This document shows positions 55,156 through 64,000 of a stretch of 64,000 bases of DNA, piece by piece (positions within the stretch are counted from its first letter, which is position 1; each line of letters starts with the position of its first letter). Both the position numbers and the translations under genes were made by a program. Source of the stretch: Eukaryota sp. TZLM1-RC (taxonomy: Eukaryota; Metamonada: BaSk clade); NCBI GenBank assembly GCA_040285825.1, contig JAUPSS010000011.1:1143798-1207797 (forward strand), read 5' to 3'. Below the pieces are notes generated by a model. It did no database searches. It worked only from the letters and a program-made list of their open reading frames with translations, and had not been told where the DNA came from.

Positions 55156-55940
55156 TTCTGGGTAGAAAATCAATATTGTTGTTAAAAATACCCGAATGTC
55201 CCTCTGTTTATGGACTTTTGTTAAAAGACAATGAATGGCTTCTAAACATGCGTTTTCGTTGTTTTCTGTGGCCAAACAATTTGCCCAATCATTTAACTTG
55301 TAAATGTGGTAAACCTCTTTTGTTTACTCATCTTTTGAACTGTAAACATTTCATTACGTTTAGAAGCAAAGTGCATAATAACCTCAGGGACCAAATTTAT
55401 GTAATGTGCAAATCATATCGAGTAGACTCCTTTTTAGAACCGCTGTTATGAAAATTAATTCTTGATGATCCCAATATTGATAGTACACGTTACAACAGAG
55501 CTTCTATGGGTCTGACTAGAGGTGATCTAGTTGTTCCTGGTTTAAATGGTAGTTTTACTATTTTGGACGCCATGTCTATTGACCCTTGTAATTCCTCTAA
55601 CGTACATTTCATTAACTTGGATGTAAATAATCCTCTTCTTGTAGGCGAAAAATATAAAATTGCTAAATATGCGAAACCCATTTCCTCGGTTAATGAAAAT
55701 TCTCATGCCCAATATAATTTATGTCCATTTGTTTTTTCTTTGCTTGGATCTCTAGGTAAGGCAAGAACTGGAAGAATTTTCAATCGTGTTTACTGGCAAA
55801 ACAAGATTGTATTTTCTATTTTTAAGGGAATAGTAACACTAATTTCTGATTCACTATCTTCTTTTGGGAAATTTTCTGAATCTTTAGCGATTAATTGTTT
55901 TGATGTAGGGGAGGCAGGTTTTGAGGATGTGGAGTTTTAA
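55152..55940 (+). pseudogene. RLE2 3' fragment with internal stop (copy 3)
   Basis: It matches copy 2, including the 42-bp in-frame deletion. A TCA serine codon is TGA at 55449-55451, splitting it into a zinc-finger part (55152-55451) and an endonuclease part (55506-55940, TRGDLVVPG...ILDAMSIDP). Confidence 0.8.
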
Positions 55941-56312
55941 TTGTGTATTTCATATTTGTTGTTGAATAAAAAAATAAAATAATTGAGTTTCACTAAAAGG
56001 AAATTTTTTGGCGAATAACACACAAAATCAAGATCCACAAAAACCTAAAATGCCCAATCTTCAGATTCACCCTCATTGATCAAGCACCATGCAGTCAGAC
56101 CCGGAAAGTGGAACGGAAATGCTGGCTCCCACTTTCGGGTCCCCTGTTGCCCCTTTAAGCAAAGACTTCATACACCTGGACCCGATTATTACAATCCAGG
56201 ACTTCCCTCCAAGCAAACCTTCGGCCAATCACGCCTTTCCACAGCTCCTCCCCGAACAACCTTCTATTCCCACGCCTCCACCGCCCCAGCAGTAGGCTCA
56301 TATAACACGTAA
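55941..56312 (+). pseudogene. Module plus SHIPPO/STPGP repeat frame (copy 2)
   Basis: Counterpart of 29960-30291. One G is missing from the GTGGGAACG run, so the MQSDPESG start and the TPGPDYYNPG...APAVGSYNT part are in different frames. The SHIPPO part is open from 56076 to 56312. Confidence 0.42.
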
Positions 56313-56528
56313 CCCACTCAATAGAAATTCGTATGGATGAAAATCCCCACTCTCCACACCCCTGCCCCTGGTTCATATGACATGTCACTTGCCACATCCA
56401 AACCTTGCTCCTCTTTGCTCCAGATTTGTTAGATTTCAACAATTCAAAGTTTGAAACCAGAAGTTTGAAAAATAAATGAAGATAACTGACAGATGTCGAG
56501 GGAGTAGTAAGCAAACTTGAAAGAAAAC
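56313..56528. other. Spacer with no gene seen
   Basis: Duplicate of 30292-30487, with a small direct repeat (GTTTGAAACCAGAAGTTTGA) near 56449. Confidence 0.4.
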
Positions 56529-57022
56529 GCTTTTGGGAAATTTTTTCTGAATCCTTAGCGATTAATTGTTTTGATGTAGGGAGGCAGGTTTTGAGGATGT
56601 GGAGTTTTTAATTGTGTATTTCATATTTGTTGTTGAATAAAAATAAAATAATTGAAAAAAATTTCTCACAAAAGGAAATTTTTTTGCGAATAACACGCAA
56701 AAATCAAGATCCAGAAAAACCTAAAATGCCCAATCTTCAGAATCACCCTCATTGATCAAGCACCATGCAGTCAGACCCGGAAAGTGGGAAAGGAAATGCT
56801 GGCTCCCACTTTGGGGTCCCCTTTTGCCAGAAGTGCAGCAGATGGGATTCGACCCTGTTGCCAAAGCAGAGAACGAAGAGCAAACCCACTGGACTACGAT
56901 GTTGGCAGTTATGAATGTTGTTTTTTCTAGTTTGTATTGGGTTTTGATTTGTGTTGGTGTTGGACGATTTTTTGTAATTGGTTTTTGTGTTGATAATAAA
57001 AAGTGATTGAAATGTGTTTATT
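56529..57022 (+). mobile_element. RLE2 3'-tail fragment and shared module before LRR gene 3
   Basis: RLE2 tail (56529-56645) followed by the module with the CQKCSRWDST continuation, as at 30488-30960. AATAAA at 56996-57001 faces TTTATT at 57017-57022, which overlaps the LRR gene 3 stop. Confidence 0.6.
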
Positions 57023-60000
57023 AAAGAATAATTTGGAGAGAAGGACGATTAGATTCTATTTGTTGAAGTTTGGATTTGGTTGAATTGCTAATGTTGGTGC
57101 GCCTAAGATTCAATTCAGTCAGAGTGGAATTGCTCTCCAGAGCACGGGCGAGAGCACTAGCGCCTTCATCAGTAATGTAGTTGTCCCCAAGATCCAATGT
57201 AGTCAGAGAGAATTGCTCTCCAGAGCACGGGCGAGAGCAATAGCGCCTTCATGGCCAATGCGGTTGTTCTGAAGATCCAATGTAGTCAGAGAGGAATTGC
57301 TCTCCAGAGCACGGGCGAGAGCAATAGCGTCTTCATCGGTAATGTTGTTGTACTTAAGATCCAATGTAGTCAGAGTGCAATTGCTCTCCAGAGCACGGGC
57401 GAGAGCACTAGCGCCTTCAGCGGTAATGTTGTTGTACTAACCAATGTAGTCAGAGAGGAATTGCTCTCCAGAGCACGGGCGAGAGCACTAGCGCCTTCAT
57501 CGGTAATGTCGTTGTACTCAAGATACAATGTAGTCAGAGTGGAATTGCTCTCCAGAGCACGGGCGAGAGCACTAGCGCCTTCATCGGCAATTTTGTTGTC
57601 TTCAAGATGCAATGTAGTCAGAGTGCAATTGCTCTCCAGAGCACGGGCGAGAGCACTAGCGCCTTCATCGGCAATTTTTGTTGTTTTCAAGATGCAATGT
57701 AGTCAGAGTGCAATTGCTCTCCAGAGCACGGGCGAGAGCACCGCACTTATCGGTGATTTGGTTGTTGTGAAGATCCAATGTAGTCAGAGAGGAATTGCTC
57801 TCCAGAGCACGGGCAAGAGCAAAATGGCGATAATAATAGGGATATTTAAAACACCAAGGAAAACAAGATAATTCAACTAAATATTCATTTTTTGATTAAT
57901 TTAGTTGCTTTTAATAAGACCTTGATTATAAAGTTTTTGTTGGAGATAGGGATGATATCGACAGATCGTCCTCATGTCCCAGCAATTGAATAAACTCCAA
58001 AGAGGGAAAAACTTTGTTCAGTGATATTGGTATCAATTGCTTCATGAATTATCAATTCCTTAATGCTTGGTAATTCAATTTCAATATTGACAGAATTTCT
58101 CAACCAAACTTCCAATATAGTAATGGAAAGAGGCAAAGGAATTTGTGCTTCTAATATTCTTTCTGAAGAAGAACCATCAAATAAGACCAGCTCTTTCAAT
58201 ATTGTAAGATAGCTTAAATCAGTAAACTTAAAGTTACCTTTTAAGCACCAACTTCACTAGTGAAGGGGGTAATTGTTCTATAATGAATGAACAATTAAGC
58301 TCCAGAAACTTGAGATTTGATAAATGTGTCAAGTTTAAGGATAGCCTTCTATTATGTCTTGACTTTGCACCAAGCTTAACAACCTCAACAACTGGGAAAA
58401 AAATGACAAGAACTGTGGATCAAATACATCTGTATCATAGTAAAAATCAAGATGTTTAATTCGACTATTAATAACACTGGGACCATTGAAAGCAAATGAT
58501 AATTGCAATTGTAAATCCCAAACATAATCATTGAGATTTAAATGTTGTGGATTTTTCAAAAATTCAAAAACAATTGATCACTTCTTTAGAAAATTTAGCG
58601 ACCTTCTTACTCACTGAACATTTGGTATAGAATCTGGCTTTTGTATATGGATGGTTACCAAACAATTTTTTCAAATATTGTAAATATTCAAAGTAAATTA
58701 ATCTGATTAGACCACTAAACATGCTATCCATGGTTTGTATTGGATCAAGAAAAAGTTCCAAGTATTTCTGAACCAAATGATAATTTGGCAGGTTGAAATC
58801 GATCAATCAAATCACCTGTACCTAATTGACCTTTATCGTTTTTTCCCCAGGCCCAAACAGTGTTTTTGTTGTAGGCAAAAAGGAAGTCTCCTCCTAAGGA
58901 AACACCTTCTATATTGGTGAAAGCTTCTATGCATCTTGGTTGCTCACTATATTCATAAAGACGACTGAATCTACTCAACCTACCCCAAAACAAAAACTTT
59001 ACCATCAATATCAGTGGCAGCATAAATATCATTGTAACCAATAATAGAGACAATATTACTCAACCCTAAAACTTTTGTGGGTTTGTTATCGAAAGAATCA
59101 TCATCTTCCTTGTCAAACCTCCAAACATCACCATTGAAGTCAATGACAAACAAAGAAGTGTAATCAAACAAAAAGAACTCCATGATGGTTTGGTTGGCAA
59201 AATGTACTTGTCAACTGGAATCTTAACAAATGAACCATACTGAGTACTATCAGAATCATCATTTTGTAAGAAGGAAGAAGTTGACATCTGAGTCAATTGC
59301 AACGATTGAGTTCCCAGCAGCAGAAATAAAAAACAATGGTAGACCTGTTGAGTCCTTGTATTGGCTTAAAAGTACCATTACCTAACTGAATAACTTTTTC
59401 CTTCTGCAGTCAATCCAAATGATTCTGAAGAATTACTGCTACTGCAAATTTCCTTGAAAAAAATAAGGGCTGTTGATAAGAGTAATTTTTTTGGTGGCAT
59501 ATTTACTGCATGATCATTACCCCGATTACCCCAACCATACAACAAGCCATCAGAAGAAAGGGCACAGCAATGGTCCCGGTCAGCTGAAATGTAAAATTAT
59601 GTTGTTGATTGGAAGTTTAACTGGTGATTTGAATATTGCTGGTCTATTAAGAGGAACATGACCATAACCAAACCTCCCCAAGCATAAACTTCACCAGAAT
59701 AGGTGAGAAGCAGTGAGCAAAAAAATAACAACATGAAATGGACTTAACCCCACCCATTCGTTCCGATCGATCGGGGAAGTGTGCTGGTTGTTGGTCACAT
59801 GGAGAGGGGTGATCTAAAAAGAGGATCTGACGGGGCATGCTGTAGAGGACATCCATTATGTGCATTTGAGTCGGGTGTTCGGTCGGGTTGTGGATCGGAA
59901 GAATGGGGAGGAGAGGTGGATTGCGGAGAACTACATGGTAAGTCTGAAAATAGACAGTGATGAACTGAGCAATGAGAGGAGATCGTAATTCTTCATCAAT

Positions 60001-60217
60001 ATTGGAGGAGAGTTCCGTGGTAGTTAAGATGGAGTCATGGGAAACATCGAAAGCAGGCTGCGAGAAGCTATTTTTGGCTTCCCACTGGTTGAAATGCAAC
60101 CGGGGCTTCAAGCTCGTGATTGAGAGGAGGGTTTGGGCAACCTCGATCATTGCTCTCCTTTCCAAAACACGAAATGCTAGCGCTATCACCAGGCAAACTA
60201 TCTTGGTTTTGACGCAT
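57021..60217 (-). pseudogene. RCC1-like plus LRR protein (LRR gene 3), frame broken many times
   Basis: The ATG at 60217 (MRQNQDSLPGDSASIS) is in place. An extra T near 60070 gives a stop after GSQK, and more than ten further single-base changes, mostly in runs, follow. RCC1 blades (59302-58745 on the minus strand: VWRFDKEDDDSFDNKP, VWAWGKNDKGQLGTGD), the linker, irregular LRRs and nine 84-bp LRR units (57075-57828) are all recognisable and most like gene 1. Two LRR units carry unusual text (KIADEGA, AMKALL-type). It is either a pseudogene or an intact gene with uncorrected sequencing errors. Confidence 0.8.
57075..57828 (-). repeat. Nine 84-bp LRR-coding repeats in LRR gene 3
   Basis: Nine copies of the unit (CAGAGCACGGGC core), with lost bases near 57210, 57437 and 57745 disrupting phase. 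Two neighbours (near 57590 and 57675) share a GGCAATTTTTGTTG variant and look recently duplicated. Confidence 0.85.
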
Positions 60218-60545
60218 TATAGAGAGGTTGAGACGAAGAGAAATTTATTGAAAAAGTGAAATTTGTCCAGACACTGGGTGTTTGCTGAAAGTTTTCTGAG
60301 ATTATTTCTTCTAAGGGTCCACTTCACAAAAAGAACATAATTGCCACTTTGGCCGCAAAACCATCGGATCCAAGATTCATCCGATTCTGAGTCAGATTCA
60401 TCAGACCACCAGCGATGGGTCGGTGATTCGCCGCGAATAAAGTGGCGGGTGCAGACGTATTGTGTGTTAAGGAGTTCAGGTGTGGATGGCTTAAAAAAAC
60501 TTTGTGAAGGATCAATTTTTTATTTATTGTTTCTCAGTATCTTTT
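60218..60545 (-). promoter_or_regulatory. Upstream flank of LRR gene 3
   Basis: The first 90 bp are conserved with genes 1 and 2; the remainder only with gene 1. Probably 5' leader and promoter, with no defined element recognised. Confidence 0.35.
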
Positions 60546-60835
60546 AATCAATAACAAATATGAAAAACATCCACATCCTCAAAACCTGCTTCCCCTGCAT
60601 CAAAAATTTTTCAACTGCCAAAGATTCGGGAAACTTCCCAAAAGAAGATTCTGGATCAGAAGTTAGTTTCAACATTCCCTTAAAAATAGAAAAATACAAT
60701 CCTGTTTTGCCAGTCAACACGATTGAAAATTCTTCCAGTTATTTTCCTTTACAACTACAACAAAATCCTCAAGAAAGATCATAGCAGAATTACCTGAAGA
60801 TACAAGCAAAGAAAAACAATGGGATATAAATTATA
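60546..60835 (-). pseudogene. Inverted, diverged RLE2 C-terminal fragment (second copy)
   Basis: Counterpart of 18649-18975 with run-length differences that open a plus-strand shadow frame instead. On the minus strand the RLE2 C-terminal words (GRIFN, FGKFPESF, GEAGFEDV) can still be read. Confidence 0.65.
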
Positions 60836-61128
60836 TTGGGCATGAGAATTTTCATTAATCGAGGAAATGGGTTTCGTCAATGCATTTTAGCAATTTTTAT
60901 AATTTGAACAATGTGGACATGTGAGTATTGTGAGATAACGACCAAAATGGCCAATGAACATTCCTTCATACCTAATTTCAATTTCCCATTGATCAACATC
61001 ACTCCATGCCATCTCACACAATATATTTCACATATTTGTTACTGATCTATATGTGCCCCCATCTAGACCACCATTTATTACTCAATTTTGGGCATATCGT
61101 GCTACATAAGAATCCCCCATAATGAAAA
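60836..61128. other. Spacer with no gene seen
   Basis: Duplicate of 18976-19216. Contains ATG-rich text (AAAATGGCCAATGAACATTC) but no lasting frame. Confidence 0.35.
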
Positions 61129-61461
61129 ATGGCACTTCAAGCAAAGACTTCATACACCCGGACCCGTTTAGTACAATCCAGGACTTCCTCCAAGCAAATC
61201 TTTGGCCAATCACGCCTTTCCACAGCTCCTCCCCGAACAACTTTCTCTTCCGACGCCTCCACCGCCCCAGTAGTAGGATCATATAAACTACCACTGAGAA
61301 TTAGATGGAAACTCTCCCCGATAACGACTTTTGGTTGTTCCACATGTGCTTTCATCATTGGTGCCTTGGAAGCCAAACTTGACGATGATGCCACCCGTGA
61401 AGAAATTCGTGAAGCTCTCATGCATGTCTGTAAGAATGAACAACTTTCTGACGCATTATAA
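61129..61461 (+). CDS. SHIPPO-repeat remnant fused to saposin-like domain
   Basis: This 110-codon frame starts at ATG 61129. A degraded SHIPPO stretch (KQIFGQSRLSTAPPRTTF, APVVGSYK) leads directly into a saposin B-like half: CxxC, an ALEAKL helix, TREEIREAL and HVCKN, stopping at TAA 61459-61461. Four Ts at 61328-61331 keep the two parts in one frame, against three in the 19 kb copy. A second frame (to 61582) has three more cysteines that could complete the domain. No secretion signal is present, which argues against a normal saposin-like product. The reading is tentative. Confidence 0.4.
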   Translation: MALQAKTSYTRTRLVQSRTSSKQIFGQSRLSTAPPRTTFSSDASTAPVVGSYKLPLRIRWKLSPITTFGCSTCAFIIGALEAKLDDDATREEIREALMHVCKNEQLSDAL

Positions 61462-61582
61462 AAATTGTGATGATGCGCGAAAAAAGATAAATTTGACATG
61501 TTTTGCTCTCAATTTAATTGATTGCTTGCTCTCTGAACTCTGGAGTAAATGGTTCATAGACAATGTGCAGGAAATACAATAA
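61462..61582 (+). pseudogene. Out-of-frame continuation of the saposin-like domain
   Basis: After the TAA, the +1 frame continues with KNCDDARKKINLTCF and CLLSELWSKW to TAA at 61580-61582. The same shift occurs in the 19.5 kb copy. It is therefore ancestral, an intron boundary or the real end of the gene, and not a random error. Confidence 0.4.
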
Positions 61583-62144
61583 AAACTTATTAATGTGAGG
61601 TATTGTGTTGAAAAATTGCAACCAAAGTTAACAATAACACTTTTGCGGTGTAAGGTTTATACTGTAAACAATGGGAAACCGTGAACATATTCCAGCAGTT
61701 ACAAATTAAATCATTTTATGACGAACACGGCCATAAACATCATCTCATTGTTATAATCGTAGTTCGTTGACATTATAGGAGGACGTCGAACTTTTCAAAG
61801 CAAAAAATGATGCTGTATGGTTAGACATTGTACAGAATAGAGATAAAAGATTACAGGTATTTATTCAATTTCACTGGCCCTAATAAAGGCCGGTGAATCA
61901 TTCCCACATGTACTGTTGAAGAAGTAAGTCCAACCAACAAAAAGATCGTTTTTTTCATGAGAAACATCTAGATCGTAGTGAGTATCAATTTGAGAGGGTG
62001 ATGGTGGTTATCTGAATCTTTTAGGAGGAGTCGGACCGCTTTGAGCACTATCCTAGTTTGAAGTACTAAGTGGATGTGAAAAGCCATGTGAATTTTTCAG
62101 TTGATGGGTAAGAATGCGAAACAGGGGGGCTCATGTGTGTTAGG
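61583..62144. other. End of duplication and unique spacer
   Basis: To about 61891 the sequence matches 19681-19982. The match ends inside the GGCCCTAATAAAGGCC near-palindrome (61876-61891). From there the sequence is new, with no gene seen until the minus-strand frame ending at 62145. Confidence 0.5.
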
Positions 62145-63300
62145 TCACATATTAGATCCTTTTTGTAAACTACCAAATGGACTGGATGATGTTGCAGATG
62201 TATTACCAACTGGAGCACTTGTTGAGGGTTGGTTTAATGTAGATTTTGAATTGGAATGTGTTGACATGAGATCGAGGAACTCTGGATATTCAGAATACCC
62301 CTCACTGTCTTCATTAAAACTGTCAATAACCACATCCCTTTCGCTAGATTCAATATTGGTGTTTTTCATTATATTCTGACCTCGAATCATCTATGAATGA
62401 TATAAATTGATTATGCCATTTCTTAAATTTATCACATTCTTCACATGTTATATGCCTTTTTTTAATATATTTTCAATAAATTGATCCAATTCATTATATC
62501 GACTATGTAACCATGTTCTTTCTCCATCAATATGATCCATTTGATTCTTTATAGTATTCAAATAGTCAACTAAAGATGAATCAATATATTCCGCAAGGGA
62601 AGTTACAATGTCAACAAAAATTTCTTCAATTTTATTAATAACAGCTTGAATATTAACACCATCTTGATTTTTGTAAATTATTAATTAATGTCATAAGTTC
62701 TTCGATTTCATTATCTTTTTAATAATTCACGACGAACACTTTCATTTACTTCAAAACTTTAGCTTGGCGTTCGTAATTTAAATCATCAATATGTTTTTAA
62801 AATTCTTGTTTCAACCTCGTTATGGGTCTCTAGTCTTGATGTTCTAATTGATCTTTTTGTTCAATTAAAAGTTATTTTCATTTATTTGATTTTTGTTTTC
62901 AGATGCTGCATGTCTTGGACATGATTGAATTTTTAATCACTTATTTGGTAATCATGATCGAATTTCAATTTCTGTATTTCCACATTATGTTGACTTTCCA
63001 TTACTTTAATTGCATCTTCTGACATTGTTTATAATGTTGCTCCTTTCATTTTTGCGTAATCTTCATATTTTTGTTAACCTCATGAGTTTAGCTTGTGCAA
63101 TTCCACATTCAAATCAGCACTTCCCTCAATTTGATTCACGCATATGTTCTTGTGAGAATAAGAAAAATGGTTTGCTGTCAATTCACGAATATTATCTTGA
63201 TTTTTCGAATTACACTCATGAAATCTGTTGTCTTATTAAGCTCTTCTTTTAATGGGTTATTAATGTTATTCATATTTTTGAGTCGAATTAATGAGCATGG
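62145..63300 (-). pseudogene. Broken coiled-coil gene of unknown family
   Basis: Minus-strand coding-like segments in changing frames can be followed from an ATG near 63293 or 63025 (MSEDAIKVMESQHNVEIQKL) to a stop at 62145. They include Glu/Lys/Asn-rich helical text, NIQAVINKIEEIFVDIVTSL, YLNTIKNQMDHIDGERTWLH, a CxxC (ITCEECDKFKKWHNQF) and a Ser/Asn/Thr-rich C-terminus (STLNQPSTSAPVGNTSATSS). At least six frame breaks are needed. It is a single copy in the window. The protein would be a cytoplasmic coiled-coil of about 350 residues. I do not recognise the family. Confidence 0.5.
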
Positions 63301-63319
63301 TAAACTCTAATCAATGTGA

Positions 63320-63715
63320 TGTTTTTTAGTGAGGGAGAATATGAATTGTATAACAAATGCAACAACACAATAGAAACGAATAGAAGCGATGATGAATTTG
63401 AAAATAATAATGAAAAATGGAGACATGATTTGGTGTTTAATTTTTAATCGGTTGAATTCCTATGCAACAGAAAAATGGGAAATGTTGGTGAAAAATCAAT
63501 CAAAATGATTAATAAAACTATTGGTGAACTTATTGCTCTTAGTCCTAGTGATGAAATTTATTATGATGCAGGAAAAGATGCAAAGAAGGAATATAGTAAT
63601 TATGTTATTATCAACGAACATAACTGACACTATGATGATCTAAGAACAGATGATTTCAGCAAAATGTTGATTGATGAAATCTACAGAATCAGTACATTTA
63701 ACTTGTTTGGCAATT
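63320..63715 (+). pseudogene. Unrecognised coding-like remnant
   Basis: The plus strand reads GEYELYNKCNNTIETNRSDD, then (from about 63470) MGNVGEKSIKMINKTIGELI, SPSDEIYYDAGKDAKKEYSN and RTDDFSKMLIDEIYRISTFN, interrupted by TAA and TGA codons. The amino-acid text is gene-like, but no family is recognised. It is cut by the RLE1 junction at about 63713. Confidence 0.35.
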
Positions 63716-64000
63716 TCCGTCATATTGTGAGTTGTAAGAAATTTCTCCAATATAGGTCAGTTCTTCATAATGCCGTTTGTGATGTGACATATGAGATGTT
63801 CAAAAGGTTACAATTTTGGTTGTAAAAGTGGAAACCGTTGTTTGAAGCCATTATAGCGATAATAATGTTTAATCTCACGTCGCGAGTGATTTAATTTGCG
63901 CCTTTTCGTGGATTCCTCTCAAGCTGTTGTTGATTCACTACAGTTTGATGACTTTGCTTTTGTCGTTTATCGTGATGATGTTTCATTTAGTGCTAATGGT
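63716..64000 (+). mobile_element. RLE1 fragment, diverged and frameshifted, continues beyond the window
   Basis: It starts inside the zinc finger (NFRHIVSCKKFLQYRSVLHN) next to unrelated DNA. Inserted and lost bases near 63802, 63825, 63842, 63870, 63895 and 63940 break the endonuclease. It is more diverged than other RLE1 copies and not only in runs, so it may be an older insertion. The 3' part lies outside the window. Confidence 0.75.

Noticed and set aside
63010-63310. Plus-strand frames of 80 and 71 codons with hydrophobic stretches
   Set aside because: They lie opposite the more protein-like coiled-coil text on the minus strand and have no recognisable features.

Overview
The window is AT-rich eukaryotic nuclear DNA. 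It carries fragments of R2-type non-LTR retrotransposons, uninterrupted 3-4 kb reading frames for RCC1-like plus leucine-rich-repeat (LRR) proteins, and remnants of genes for a UBE2Q-like ubiquitin-conjugating enzyme, SHIPPO/STPGP flagellar-type repeats and a saposin-like domain. The long frames read through with the standard code, and AATAAA signals sit at gene ends. A flagellate or amoeboflagellate protist (for example a heterolobosean) fits this gene mix. That assignment is a guess from gene content, not something the sequence proves. No rRNA, tRNA, CRISPR or LTR element was seen.

Almost everything is repeated. The recurring order is: ORF147 gene - RLE1 retroelement - UBE2Q-like fragment - RLE3 - RLE1 - RLE2 - SHIPPO module - LRR gene (minus strand) - duplicated spacer. 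The LRR genes lie at 15.04-18.30 kb, 30.97-34.91 kb and 57.02-60.22 kb. The spacing is about 16 kb, then about 26 kb where extra arrays are inserted. The macro-units are not identical: segments are lost or gained at defined breakpoints.

Region by region: 1-2450 holds a UBE2Q-like tail, an RLE3 fragment and ORF147 copy 1. 2451-10163 is a head-to-tail array of four RLE1 copies, followed by RLE2 (10160-10936). 11045-15000 is a tandem array of about 1.2 kb composite units. LRR gene 1 follows, then an inverted RLE2 tail, SHIPPO/saposin-like remnants, a nonsense-riddled pseudogene, an AT-rich cluster of unrecognised minus-strand frames, an RLE3 stub and ORF147 copy 2. 23.94-30.96 kb repeats RLE1, UBE2Q-like, RLE3, RLE1, RLE2 and the SHIPPO module before LRR gene 2. 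35.0-44.4 kb repeats the downstream block, including the intact ORF147. 44.4-49.6 kb is a second 1.2 kb array. 49.8-57.0 kb is another RLE1-UBE2Q-RLE3-RLE1-RLE2-SHIPPO run before the broken LRR gene 3. 60.2-64.0 kb holds the gene's upstream flank, a saposin-like frame, a broken coiled-coil gene and a new RLE1 junction.

The three retroelement families (called RLE1, RLE2 and RLE3 here) share a CxC...HxxxC zinc finger followed by a D-X13-D endonuclease signature. All copies are 5'-truncated, and no full-length element is present. Many frameshifts in 6.2-8.3, 36.6-38.1, 42.8-51.3 and 56.5-61.9 kb are single-base changes in A/T runs. These may be uncorrected long-read errors in duplicated sequence, so pseudogene calls there are provisional.
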